From NCBI GenBank assembly GCA_964017125.1, contig OZ024902.1, positions 36,144,676 through 36,208,675 of the forward strand: a stretch of DNA of 64,000 nt, in the 5' to 3' direction. The notes beneath the pieces are model-generated. The model saw only the letters and a program-made list of their open reading frames with translations. It searched no databases and was not told the DNA's origin. Position 1 is the stretch's first letter. Each line of letters begins with the position of its first letter. Positions 35,740 through 46,966 of the stretch are shown piece by piece. The position numbers and the translations under genes were made by a program. The stretch is from Flabesymbios commensalis (taxonomy: Eukaryota > Annelida > Polychaeta > Terebellida > Flabelligeridae).

Positions 35740-36190
35740 AGAAGAAAAGAATGGATGGTGTGTCGATTTGGATGACCAGATCTACATGACTTCTATTTGT
35801 TGCAGTGCACAGGAGTGTAAAATTGTGGACAGAATATAGTATAATTTTGTGGTCACTGGCGTATGATATAACTTTTTGTACATCAAATCACAGAATAATC
35901 AGAGGCTGAATGAAGGAAGATCTTCTAAGTCTCAGTACACTTGTATCCTGAATAATTCATTGAAATGGATGAGGTCAATTTTGGATGGCTATATGACTAT
36001 TTGTTAAAGTACACAACTGTGACATTGTGGGGAGAAGCTTGTCCATCCTCTGGGCTATGCTAGACTATAGTATAATGTTGTGGTCACTGGTGTATAATGA
36101 AATATTTGATACCTCAAATCACTGAATAACCAGATGCTGAATAATTGTATTCTTAATTTGTGTACAAATGTATCTTGAATAATTCATTAG
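35740..36190. repeat. ~235-bp direct duplication
   Basis: TATAGTATAATTTTGTGGTCACTGG (about 35836) recurs at about 36069, and TATCCTGAATAATTCATTGA (35945) recurs at about 36171, about 230 bp apart. The copies differ by several indels. The first copy overlaps the alternative last exon of the small candidate gene at 32-35.8 kb. Confidence 0.65.
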
Positions 36191-36529
36191 AAAAACACCA
36201 AAGTCTACTTAACATATTTTAGCAAAATTTGACCTTGCCATGACCTTCATGTAGCCTTGGTGTGATCAACAATAAATATCTAAATTGACAAATATTATCT
36301 CATAAATGTAATGTTGTTTTGATTTTTTTTTTAAGTGATTTGATTGGCATAGGACTATATTTTTATTCAAATTATGAGCAATTTTATCCGCTTGAAGTTG
36401 TAGATCGCGGTAGCCTGCCAGACACAAGTTGGTAGAAATAAAATTAGCGCTATTCTGGTTCAAATTTCCACCAGTATAATATAAGCATATCAGTGCACCT
36501 TTATGCTAACCAATGTTACTTTTCAGTTT

Positions 36530-38100
36530 TCTTGAATTTTTGACCTTGAAATTACCTTGAGATGACCTTGCCATGACCTTGGGGTAACACCCATGAAGCC
36601 TAATTCCAACCCTGTTAATCATGTGTAAGCCTACTTGAGTTGAACTTCATAACATACATGTATTAAATTAAAGTAAAGACCCTCAGTCTAAACCAGGCAA
36701 TTATTGTGTTACTTGGTCCTTTTCTTCCATTTCAAACAGGGGGCACATCAGGGTGATGCATCCATGTTAGGGTCCAGGTGGGTTTCCTATTTCTTAGGCA
36801 TCTCAAGTGTACTAAATTGTAGCAAAAACAACTCAATTATGCTATTTCCCCCTCTTTTGCGTTAATTTGACCTGCTGTGACATTGAGATGACCTTGCCAT
36901 GGCCTTGAAGTAACAGCCCTCAGAAGTACAACCTCAACCCATGTCCCCATGTGTACTTTGGTTGGATTTCTTCACATGAAATTGAAGTATTGACCATTGG
37001 TCTAAGCACGGCCATCATTTTGTTATTTGGCCCATTTCAGACAGGGATGACATAAGCATGATTTGACGGGGTATGACCTCTTCAACTCAAAAATACCCCT
37101 GTAACCTCTTGGGTATGCTTGGTATACATCCATGTTGGGGACCGGCTGGGTTTTAGCCATCATGGGCATCTCAAGTGAACAAAATTGGAGCAAAAACAAC
37201 ACAAATATGCTTTATTCAACACTTTTGTATTGATTTGACTTTTCTGTGACCTTGCCGTGACCTTGAGATGACCTTGCCATGACCTTGGGGTAACAGCTTA
37301 ATAAAGCCCAACCCCAACCCTTTGGACCACGTGTGTACACGGTTTGGACTTCATCACATAAAATTGAAGTATTTACCATTGGTCTAAACATGGCAATCAT
37401 TTTGTTATTTGGTCAATTTCTGCTATTTCAGACAGGGGTGACATATGGGTGATTTGCTGGGGTATAACCTCTCCAAACCCTATATCACCCCTGTAACCTA
37501 TTAGGGTATGTTTGGTATAACTCATTGTTGGTGTCTAGTTGGGTTTCAACAATCATAGATATCTTAATTGAACTAAATTTAAACAAAAACAGCAAAAATA
37601 GCTATTTTCACCCCTTTGTGTTGATTTGACCTTGATGTGACATTGAGATGACCTTGCCATGACCTTGGGGTAACAGCTCTATGAAGCACAACCCCAACCC
37701 ATGTCATCATGCATATTTGGATTGGGCTTTATCAGATTAAATTAAAGTACCGACCATTATTTCAAACATGACAATCATTGTGTTTTTTGGTCCATTTATG
37801 CCATTTCAGACAGGGGTGACATCAAGGTGATTTAATGGGGTATCACCCCTCCAACCCCTATATTTCCCCTTTAACCTCTTGTTTATGTTCAGTATAACTC
37901 CATGTTGGGGTCTAGGCGGGGTTCTACCATCACATACACTTCAAGTTAACAGAATTGGTAAAAAAAACTATATTTTGCTCTTTTTAGTTGATTTGACCTT
38001 GCTGTGACCTTGAGATGACCTTGGGATGACCTTGAGATGACCTTGGGGTAACACCCCTCTGAAGCCCAACTCCAACCCATGTCACCATGTGTAATTGGGG
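36530..38100. repeat. satellite, ~370-bp unit with TGACCTTG clusters
   Basis: TGACCTTG-rich blocks begin near 36540, 36868, 37240, 37626 and 37994. Each is followed by GGGGTAACA, a CCCAACCCCAACCCATGT-like segment and, 200 bp on, CAGACAGGGGTGACAT. Unit lengths are about 330-390 bp. Inside each block, TGACCTTGAGA, TGACCTTGCCA and TGACCTTGGGG follow one another at an 11-bp period. No coding content. Confidence 0.88.
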
Positions 38101-38634
38101 TGGGCTCCAACCGATTTCATTTTTTCTGTTCTATGAAACTGTTTTTCTTACATATAAATTTGACAAATTTTGTGATTTCTTGTACAAGTTTACAAGTTAT
38201 CTTATTTTGAATGGTTACCTTTAAAGACAGTTTTCTCAATAGTACTATGCCAGAAAATTGGGTTGGACTTTTTTGTTTTGAGGAGCTGTATCTTTGGAAA
38301 TACTCGTCCGATTTTCATACAATTTGTTTTAAAATGCACAGAACATAAAGCGCTATCAGATGGTGGATTTTTTTTAAAAAACTTTATTTTCGAGAAGAGC
38401 CTGGTTTTGGCATGCTGCGTCACATATAGTTTCTGAAAAACTGCATACGTCGCGGGGAAGACGGAGAGACAAAAAGACGGCCAATAATAAAATAGTAACA
38501 TTAATGCAGAGGGAGAAGCAGACGAAGAGGGCCACCGTCCAAAGTGCACCGAGTATTACGAAACAGCAATTTTTAAACATATATAGCAGTTTGGTATTAA
38601 ACATATTGAGTTGTATGCATTTACAAGAAAACAT

Positions 38635-39066
38635 TTAAGATATAGGCCTACTGAAAATTTGAGTTTTTATTTTATCTGTTATAAGGCTGCTTGATTTATT
38701 TAAAATATCTGGAATACAAAAACGCATACATTTTTGAGCAAATACATGTTTTACTCGTGCAGCTGAGTAGTTTCTTTTTTGTCTGATGTTATGATGGTAG
38801 ATTACTGGTTGTAAAAGTGAAGACATGTTAATGAAATATGCAGGTAAATTGTTATTTATCAGGTCAAAACAAAACGTTAACAGTTGAAGCTTAAACATAC
38901 CATTAATTTTAAGCACATTTAGCTTCTTAAAGAGGGGCTCGCTGTGAGAGAGGTAACCACTCGAACATATAATTCGCATGGCTTTCTTCTGTAATTTTAA
39001 AATTCTTTCCTGGTTGAAACCCCAGCACAGGTGACTCTGAGTCTGATTATCATATTTTAATCCCAT
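38635..39066 (-). mobile_element. LINE fragment: C-terminal end of reverse transcriptase ORF
   Basis: An open stretch of 143 codons reads ERILKLQKKAMRIICSSGY, SEPLFKKLNVLKINGMF, NNNLPAYFINMSS and NIRQKRNYSAARV. This is the region after the polymerase domain in CR1/Jockey-like non-LTR elements. No catalytic motifs are present, and the endonuclease and most of the polymerase are missing. It differs from the other two LINE fragments in the window. No poly(A) tail or target duplication was found. Confidence 0.8.
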
Positions 39067-39732
39067 AACTTACCATTCTCGGCCTATGTATTATAATATA
39101 GACTATCATTAATGGTTATGGCCCAGTGAGTCACATTGAACTATATATAATAGGCATAACTGTTATAGACTATATATATATATCATTATACCGAATAGGT
39201 CCAAAATGAAAGTTAGCTTTTCGTTATCCAGTCAGTCAATTCTCAAGCGATTGTCACAAAATGTTGTACCTATTAGGCCTAACACTGATTAATCTCGTCA
39301 TTTGACAACCACCCAGAATATTTCGCGAAATTCCATTTAGTATTTTTAAAGTCAGACCATTAGACATGTAACGTTTAGAATAAACCGGAATGAAGTTATT
39401 GGGTTTATACATGCTATAGAATTATTTATTTGAGTAGTGCCAAGTTTCCTCCAAGTTTCTCCCGATCTTCTGACCAAAACATTGGCCTCTCACGATTCTC
39501 CCGACTTTGCCAACTTAGTCTTACTCACGATTAATTTAACAATCATTCTTTCATACTAAAAATCATAGAAAAAAGTCGCCTGAGTCCACCATTTGCTGAG
39601 GTAAAATTTAAAATCCCCCTGGTGGCACCCCCTCTTGGGCTTTGCGTCCACCCTCCCGATTTTTATACCTAGATCTCAGAGTGAGATTCTCACTCCTTTT
39701 TTATTCTCAAGTTGGCACTACTTTAGGCCTAT

Positions 39733-41522
39733 GCTAGGTTTACACTAAGTTCACGGCGGCCACGTTTGTCCGGAACGTAGTGCACCGTGGGATTTTAGCC
39801 CTCTTTCAATTTTTGTTAGGTCTTACTACGTTTTCTAACGGTCTCCCACGGTATGCGGGACGGGCCGTGACGGGTCGCAGGTGGTCGACTCCTGGAGGCT
39901 CAAAGGCGCGGTACGGTTCGGCCCGTTCGGCCCCAGATCTATTAGGCCTACGGATACCAGTAGGCCCTGCGTTGCCTCCCGGGCCGTCACGGTCTGATGG
40001 GGTTCCTCGCGTTTCTCACGTTCTAATCAAGGACTGAGATGTCTTTCACGCTCTCTCAAGACTCTCTGCGGATGAAACGTGGACACCGGACAGCTTTGGA
40101 GCGTGTTTAAACATATATTGCTTCTTAATCAATTTCAAAGAAGAATTTGGTGGCTAATCTTACCTTTAAGAGGTCAAGGAATCTGCTGAAACTATTTTCA
40201 ATTGCTAAATTACAATATTTTTTGTGTAATTCAAGATGCCTTCAAAAAAATGACAAAAACTACATATTTTAACTCTAAGCACTTTTGAAGTTAGGCATGA
40301 TTTGTGATTTAAAATATCCCCAGGACTCTCATTGAGTGGTATTATGTTGTTCAGGAACCTATCACGGGTCAGAATCAGGCTGTTAACATTTAATCGATAG
40401 GAATAAATGATCAAAGACTGATTTTCAAAATGGCTGCTATCAAAGTTACTGAAAGGTCCAGAAATATGCTTCCAGTCCCACTACGGACCGTCCCAAAGTT
40501 CCGTTATGGCTTATTACGCACTGTCACGTTTTGTCACATTTTGTTGGGTTGACCCCGTTTTACTACGGCCTGCTAGGTTTCTTATCCGTACCGTGACTGA
40601 CGTGGCAAATTTTTTGACAGTTTTAATGCTAGGTTTACATTATGTTCTCGGTGGCTACGGCGGCCACGTTTGCCCGAAACGTAGTGCACCGTGGGATTTT
40701 AGCCCTTACCTCTTGCAATTTTTGTTAGGTCTTGCTACGTTTTCTAACGGTCTCTCACGGTTTGCGGGACGGGCCGTGAAGGGTCGCAGATGGTCGACTC
40801 CCGGAGGCTCAAAGGTGCGGTACGGTTCGGCCCGTTCGGCCCCCGATCTACTACGGATGCCAGTACGTTGCCTCGCGGGCCGTCACGGTCTGATGGGGTT
40901 TCTCGCGTTTTTCACGTTCTAATCAAGGACTGAGACGTCTTTCACGTTCTCATAAGACTATCTGTGGATGAAACGTGGACACCGGACAGCTTTGGAGCGC
41001 GTTTGAACATTATATTGCCTCTTAATCAATTTAAAAGAAGATTTTGGTGGCTAATCCTACATTTAGGAGGTTCAGGAATCTACTGAAACTATTTTCAATT
41101 GCTAAATTACAATAGTTTTTTGTATATTTCAAGATGGCGTCCAAAAAAATTACAAAAATTACATATTTTAACTTTATGCACTTTTGAAGTTATGATTTGC
41201 GATTTAAAATATCTCCAGGACTCTCATTGAGTGGTATCATGTTGTTCAGGGACCTATCACGAGTCAGAATCAGACTGTGAACATTTAATCAATACAGAAT
41301 AAATGACCAAAGAACGCTTTTTCAAAATGGCAGCTATCAAAATCACCAAAAACTCCAGACACATGCTTTCAGTCCCACTACGGACCGTCGCAAAGTTCCA
41401 TTACAGCTTATTACGCACTGTCATGTTTTGTTGGGTTCACCCCGTTTTACTACGGCCTGCTAGGTTTCTTATCCGTACCGTGACTGCCGTGGCAAATTTT
41501 TTGACGGTTTTAAATTCTGGCA
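39733..41522. repeat. two tandem copies of an ~890-bp unit
   Basis: GCTAGGTTTACA recurs at 39733 and 40628 (895 bp). So do GTAGTGCACCGTGGGATTTT, AGCTTTGGAGCG, CACTACGGACCGTC and CCGTACCGTGACTG. The units are about 85-90% alike by eye. GC-rich CACGGCGGCCACG text opens each. Long frames across the repeat are not conserved as protein. Confidence 0.85.
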
Positions 41523-41889
41523 CGGCAGTCACGGCAATCACGGCCTCCCAAGTTTGTCCATCCCGCCGCCCTGCGTTGCCCCACGTCCATCCCGTTTTTC
41601 CTGCAGCCTTCCTCACAGGGCAGAGCTGATTGTGAGGGCAGACCTGCATGAGAGGGCAGTAGACCTGAGCGGACTCAGTGAGACACGCCTTTCTCCACCA
41701 CTCATAGATGTCGCCCAAGTCAGCGCATGCATTATAAATTCGTTTCTCGTTTAACACTATTATATGCGGCGCTGTTAAAACAGAAGAACACTGCAGTCTT
41801 TTGCCAGACCAAGAATTTTCTATATAAAGTTATTTTCTGACGTTACCTGCATGGAGAGCACGAGATGTTAAATTTATTTATGTTGCATA

Positions 41890-42168
41890 ACGTACGCCAA
41901 CATTAAAACAACATTGGTTTAATGTCTCGTGTTAGCTGGGTCGGTCCATACTGCTCTGCAAAGCCAAAATCTGCTCACTTGTTAAGTATGCAGATACTGC
42001 CGTTTGGCTTTGCATGGCGGCATAGGCCTACCACACTGCTTTGTCAGAAAAAGATAAACTATGTTGATCTAACGTCCGTCGCTCTAATGTTGTCTATCGT
42101 CTGCGACGCTGGCGACTCCAACATTAAAGCAACATTGGACCAACGCCTCTCGTGTTCGCTGGGTTGCT
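41890..42168. mobile_element. two hairpin MITE right halves in tandem
   Basis: CCAACATTAAAACAACATTGG..TCTCGTGTTAGCTGGGT ends at about 41941. CGTCTGCGACGCTGGCGAC..CTCTCGTGTTCGCTGGGT ends at about 42166. Both carry right termini of the CCCAGCAAAC family; the left halves are missing or unrecognisable. Confidence 0.6.
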
Positions 42169-42189
42169 ATTTCTGAATTCGCCTACTCA

Positions 42190-42331
42190 ACTGTAGATCT
42201 GGTAATTTTCGCGTGTTAAAATTTTCGCGAATTTCTGATTTTGGGACTTTCACAAAGTTTAGAATTCGGGAATTTTCATTTTTCCTTAATAGCGCTAATA
42301 TAATAATAATAATATTACCAGATCTACAGTA
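42190..42331. mobile_element. short MITE with CTGTAGATCTGGTAAT ends
   Basis: CTGTAGATCTGGTAATTTT on the left and AATATTACCAGATCTACAG on the right are exact inverses over 16 bases. The interior contains TTTTCGCG repeats and a short ATA run. Confidence 0.75.
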
Positions 42332-42401
42332 ACCCGTTAAGGGCTGCTGGCGCATCTATGCCTGTGTCATCGGTGTGATACTCCTCATGGAGGTTTACCG
42401 A

Positions 42402-42622
42402 TTAACCCTTACAGCGTCTGTAGACGTCAGATTATGACGTCTAAAGTCTATCCCCGCAATTGTAAGAGTAAACATATTTCTAATGGCCGTAGACCCATAT
42501 AACATAGGTTTTCAAATGAATCAGAAAGACCTAACTAAGACAATTAATTATGATGATTTAAAATTGAAAAAAAATTGGTCCCCATAGTTTATACAGAAAT
42601 TATTCAGCGCTTTGAGGGTTAA
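42402..42622. mobile_element. TTAA-flanked MITE (ACAGCG family)
   Basis: It starts TTAACCCTTACAGCG and ends CAGCGCTTTGAGGGTTAA. An internal palindrome GTAGACGTCAGATTATGACG lies near the left end. The core AATGGCCGTAGACCCATA is shared with the 26.4-kb and 60.3-kb copies. Confidence 0.78.
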
Positions 42623-42739
42623 TGAACAGATACAGTATTAAATTTTCACTCAGTTGAAGGTGTAATGCTATATAGCCTATACAGTTTTGCTTTATCACGA
42701 GGGAAGGGAGGGGGATTATGGTTATCACTAAAAAGATAA

Positions 42740-42840
42740 GCCTATATTACGCGACCCACAGCTTCAAGTGGGTGAAACTACTAATGTTTGTTTAATTTGC
42801 GACCAAACATTTGCAAATCCTGATGTTTGAATTAACACTC
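42740..42840. repeat. partial GCGACCCACAGCTTCAAGTG element
   Basis: GCGACCCACAGCTTCAAGTG, then GACCAAACATTTGCAAATC, matches the interior of the TTAA-bounded element at 61488-61730. No ends were found, so this is a fragment. Confidence 0.55.
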
Positions 42841-42949
42841 ATTTTACTTTAATACAACAGCATTCTCCACACAGATGTTGCTCAGATCAACCTTTCTCAT
42901 CTCTGAGGTCAGAATAAAACGATTATGTTCGTTCTTAACGCACATATTG

Positions 42950-43660
42950 TTAAAGGAAAAGGAATATTACAGTCATGTTGTGGAAAATGCTTCATACATG
43001 TAAGAAAATATTATATCAAGGGAATTATGGGACATTGCCCTCTTAAGCAGGTTGCAACCGTTTTACTTTTTGATTAGACCATGTCCGTCTTTATGAAGTG
43101 ATTATAAGCTACAAATAAGCCTACAATATTTTTGCTATGATATGAAACATTTTATTACAAGTATGTGACATAAAATGATTCAGGTGAAAAATATATTCTT
43201 AAAAAAGAATCATGTGACATTGCCCCCTCATGTAGGTTGGAGCCGTCTTACTCTGACATGCTGCTCATATCGGGACCGTCTATATTGATTATTGGTACCA
43301 TGTGATAATTTTGTTGTGCTAAAGGAAAAGGAATATTGCAGTTATGTCATGGTGAATGCTTTATGTAAAAAATTTAAATCAAGGGAATTGTGGGACATTG
43401 CCCTCTCATGCAGGTTGCAGCCGACTTTAATACACGGACATGCTGATTAGACCATGTCCGTCTTTATGAAGTGATTATGGGTGACATATATATACAAAGT
43501 TTTTGCTAGGATATCAAACATTTTCTTGTAAGTATATCACGTGTAATGTTTTAGGTGAAAACATATTTTCTCAAAGGAATCATGTGACTTTGCCTCCTCA
43601 TGCAGGTTGGAGCCGTCTTACTCTGACATGCTGATCATATCAGGGCCGTCTTCATGTATG
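42950..43660. repeat. ~368-bp tandem repeat, about 2 units
   Basis: AAAGGAAAAGGAATATT occurs at 42953 and 43320. GGTTGGAGCCGTCTTACTCT occurs at about 43236 and 43606. A third partial unit lies at 44330-44460 (AAAGGAAAAAGAATATTACA). Within each unit, ACATTGCCCYCTCATGCAGG occurs twice, so the unit is itself an old duplication. Confidence 0.8.
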
Positions 43661-43958
43661 TTAAAGGTGTAGTCAACTGTCAAAATTCGCGGGACAAGGG
43701 TCCCCCAGAAGGCAATAGTGCCCGTGGGTAAGCCAAGGCCCTATTCCATAATAATACTAAATATTCGTTTCATACCCAAAGCCTCATTAAGAGCAAGTTC
43801 TCAAATCACAGCAAGTTCATATATACTTGAGCGACATATATGAGTTAATAATTCAAAGCCCTTGTCTTTTGCCCCTACTTGGTCGCCTACTTGCAAACAA
43901 ACTGACTGTATTACTGCGGGGATTTGGAAACTGCTTGACCCCCAAGCTTGTATTGTCA

Positions 43959-44067
43959 CTCAGTAAACACAAAACATTTGTATGACTTTATGCAATGTTG
44001 GAGCAACGTCGAAGACGTTGGGCCGACATTGCATAAATGTCATACAAATGTCTTGCGTTTGCTGGGC
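43959..44067. mobile_element. hairpin MITE, well preserved
   Basis: CTCAGTAAACACAAAACATT to GTCTTGCGTTTGCTGGG folds on itself along nearly its whole length. TTGTATGACTTTATGCAATG pairs with CATTGCATAAATGTCATACA. The centre is AACGTCGAAGACGTTGGGCC. Confidence 0.88.
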
Positions 44068-44084
44068 AGTAGGACTTTCTCTCA

Positions 44085-44190
44085 AACATTGTACATTTAT
44101 CTAATGTTGGTTCAATGTTGGGCCAGCGTCGCAGACGTTGGCCTAACATTAAATCAGCATTGGATCAATGTCTCGTTTGAGTAGTATCTT
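44085..44190. mobile_element. hairpin MITE, adjacent second copy
   Basis: GTTGGGCCAGCGTCGCAGAC and GTTGGCCTAACATTAAATCA form the family core. The outer ends are eroded (ending ATGTCTCGTTTGAGTAG). It lies about 20 bp from the preceding copy. Confidence 0.65.
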
Positions 44191-44551
44191 GTAATCAGTT
44201 TAGTGGCTATATTAATGCCGTCAATTTGTACTCAATAGGCTACTGTTGGCCTACACTTGACCGTCCCAGGCATGCGCGTTTTGAAGCTGAATGATTCTTT
44301 AATGAATTAATTATTGGTGCCATACGAAACCTTTTTATTGTAAAAGGAAAAAGAATATTACAGTTATGTTGTGAAAAATGTTTCATGTAAGAAAATTTTA
44401 TATCAAGGGAATTATGGGACTGCCCTCTCATGCAGGTTGCAGCCGTCATACTGTGACTTGTCGATTAGATCGTGTAGGCCCTATGCCTTTCTGTATCTGT
44501 GGACTGAAACGTGGCCGCCGTGGCCGCCGGGAACCTAGTGTAAACCTAGCA

Positions 44552-45212
44552 TAGGGGAGAGACGGGTAATATGGAAGAGCGGGTGATACGGGACAACGCT
44601 GAAAAACAGCTGTAGTTGGAGACAAGGGTTTGCACAGCTGCCCTATAGTTAGTAGACTTGAAACTAGAGCAGCTCACGAGATTAGAGCTGAGGTCATTGA
44701 CACGGAATGACGAATTCAGGACTACAGATTTGTCTTTTACGCACTTTTACTTCAAAAAACGGTATCTCTTAATAGAAATATGCGGGTAATATGAGACACT
44801 TTTGTTAGAAAATGGCATATGAACAATAATGTATTTTTTGTTGCTATGGTTTCACATGATAATTGAAATATATGTGAGCCTGGTTACCTTGAAATTCCAA
44901 TAATTGAAATCAGATTTTTCTTGTTCCTGCTTGCCACATTTTGAATTATACTCATGTTCCATATTCCCCTCATGTCAGTCCCATATCACCCATCATGAAG
45001 GGTAATAGGCCTATGAAACAAAAAGTAAAACAAGTAACTCCCATTATCTAGATATTCGGTGGCGATATTTCAATTTTTCCTTTTTTCTTTTTACTAGAGA
45101 TGTCTATCTATATTTTCTCCTTGATTTATTTCATTTTATACGAAGTAATGGAGAGCTGATAGAAGGTACAACTAAAGTGTCTTATATTACCCGTCCTTCC
45201 TCTGTAGAGGAG
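44552..45212. mobile_element. putative TIR element with GACGGGTAATAT ends
   Basis: AGAGACGGGTAATATGGAAG at the left and CTTATATTACCCGTCCTTCC at the right are inverse over about 18 bases. Interior GGGTAATATGAGACAC and TCCCATATCACCC echo the same word. It abuts the inverted end at 44555. It is non-coding. Confidence 0.5.
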
Positions 45213-45784
45213 CGTCATAAATAGACATTTATTATGTTATGTAAGCTACATTGTAGTAAACATATTGACATGTAGGCCTATGTCAATTGGTCTAACTTTG
45301 AACTATAGGGCCTACAATATTTTTTTTACAAAATTTTCAGGATCGATGCCAAATGACTAGAAAATAGGGTTTACAAAATTTCGCCTGCATGGATTTGGTC
45401 TATGGTACGCAGATATGAGGCCCAGGATCTAAGAGGTGGGGGGGGGGGGTGGAGGGCTGATCACATTTTGAGGGTAAAAATGTACAATTTGACTATGATT
45501 GACATCTCTTTACTTATATTTGGTATTACTTCATTAATGACTAATATTATTCTTTTTACATAGCCTATATTTATTTAATATGCATCACACATATAATTGG
45601 TCGTAGGCCATGAGCCTATTAAGTTTATTTTGCCTAATTTTGTTTCCTATTTAGGGGAAGGAGGATTGACATTTATGTACACCAGTCGTTATGAACATGT
45701 CGAATATAACGTTTGAGGTCCCTAGGTTAAGTTAAATTATCATTAGTAGTAGTAGTATTATTATTATAGAAATTTTCATGCAAC

Positions 45785-46005
45785 GTTCGTTGTGCGAGCG
45801 TTGTACAGACTGTCTGCAATAGTATTTATTTCTAGTACCGGTATCGAATGAATGTTACATGAAAACTTCTATAACATAAATGTAACATAAATAAAATGTT
45901 ACATGAAACGTAATGTCTCTCCGTTCTAAGCATTGTGCGAGCGTTGTACAGACTGTATGCAATAGTATTTATTTCTAGTACCGGTATCGAATGAATGTTG
46001 GCCAG
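45785..46005. repeat. 143-bp-spaced direct duplication
   Basis: TGTGCGAGCGTTGTACAGAC..AGTACCGGTATCGAATGAATG occurs at 45791 and 45934 with only a few differences over about 70 bp. Confidence 0.8.
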
Positions 46006-46009
46006 CACC

Positions 46010-46811
46010 GGCGATAGTGGTTGAAGGAATACACATTGAAGATATAATTTACCTTGTCTCCTTGGTTCTTCCCTTAATTATATTTTGGACATTTGGGATT
46101 GTGGCCCATGAGGAAGACCAATGTACTATTATGTTTAGACAATGTTAAGCCAATTTTTTGTCTATAGCACTCAAACAGACTAAAGCCGGACCTGGGAATT
46201 TGGAAACTCTTGTTCTAGTTTTATAATTAAGTAGACTAGTTGTTGCAATTCGTGTTTTGAGATAATTTTGAAATCATTGTTTTGAGATTTGCTTCCAGTG
46301 AGTTTGAAAGGTTTTGACACTTAGGCTTATAGATTGAGCCCATGTAGTGGGGACATTATTTCACAAGTTTACTCCTTTGTTACTCGTTAATATTTCTTAG
46401 TAGCTTAAAACAAGCTTGATTATTCCTTGGACGAAAACAAAAAACATATATAATAAATACTTAAAACATTTACCAAAACACTTAAAAAAATAACGAATAA
46501 AGTGAATAAAACAGTCTACCGAAATTAATTCTAATTTATTTGTTATTTGACCTTCATAAGAGGGGTAGTCATGGTAGCTATACGTTATATGTGCATATCA
46601 CAGAGATTCAATTTAACTTATTGAGTTACCGGTATACGTTGTTTTATGTGTTCAGCGAAGCAGATAATATATCCAATGCTGTCGACTGTTTGTGTGTGGC
46701 ATCTATAAAATAATTCAGGAATCCAGTGAGTAGACCGGAGAGACGAGGATTATGGATAGCAATGGCTTGTTTCAACACCTTTCCTTAAGCCTATCGACAC
46801 TTGGACCCCAA
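46010..46811. other. no feature recognised
   Basis: AT-rich intergenic DNA without recognisable genes or transposon ends. Confidence 0.5.
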
Positions 46812-46966
46812 GGGGCTTTTCAACAAATACGTAACGCCTAGAGGGGGAGGGGGGTTAAGCGATGCGTCACGGACCGTACTCAGCACAACGTTAAAAAGAG
46901 TTACGAAGGGGGAGGGGAGGGTCAAAAATCTTTCAAAAAAGCGTTACGTAATTGTTGAACAGCCCC
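46812..46966. mobile_element. 155-bp MITE with GGGGCTKTTCAACAA ends
   Basis: GGGGCTTTTCAACAAATACG, then TAACGC, is matched inverted by GCGTTACGTAATTGTTGAAC, then AGCCCC: about 25 bp of terminal repeat with a few mismatches. The open frame that crosses it is therefore not a gene. Confidence 0.78.

Larger units (their letters stand above)
39728..44555. mobile_element. 4.8-kb block with matching inverted ends
   Basis: The left end CCTATGCTAGGTTTACACTA, then AGTTCACGGCGGCCACGTTT, is matched inverted at 44507-44555 over about 40 bp, except that the right copy has an extra CACGGCGGC. Between them lie an 895-bp tandem duplication, several hairpin MITEs, a TTAA element and a 368-bp tandem repeat. 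No transposase frame was recognised. It may be one composite non-autonomous element or two separate ends of one family. Confidence 0.45.

Noticed and set aside
38202-38634. Overlapping minus-strand frames downstream of the LINE fragment
   Set aside because: No family resemblance. Two frames overlap in the same stretch, and the sequence follows directly on a dead LINE end.
39780-41757. GC-rich stretch with several open frames, possible exon or CpG island
   Set aside because: The frames fall in the 895-bp tandem units and shift between copies. No conserved protein is encoded.
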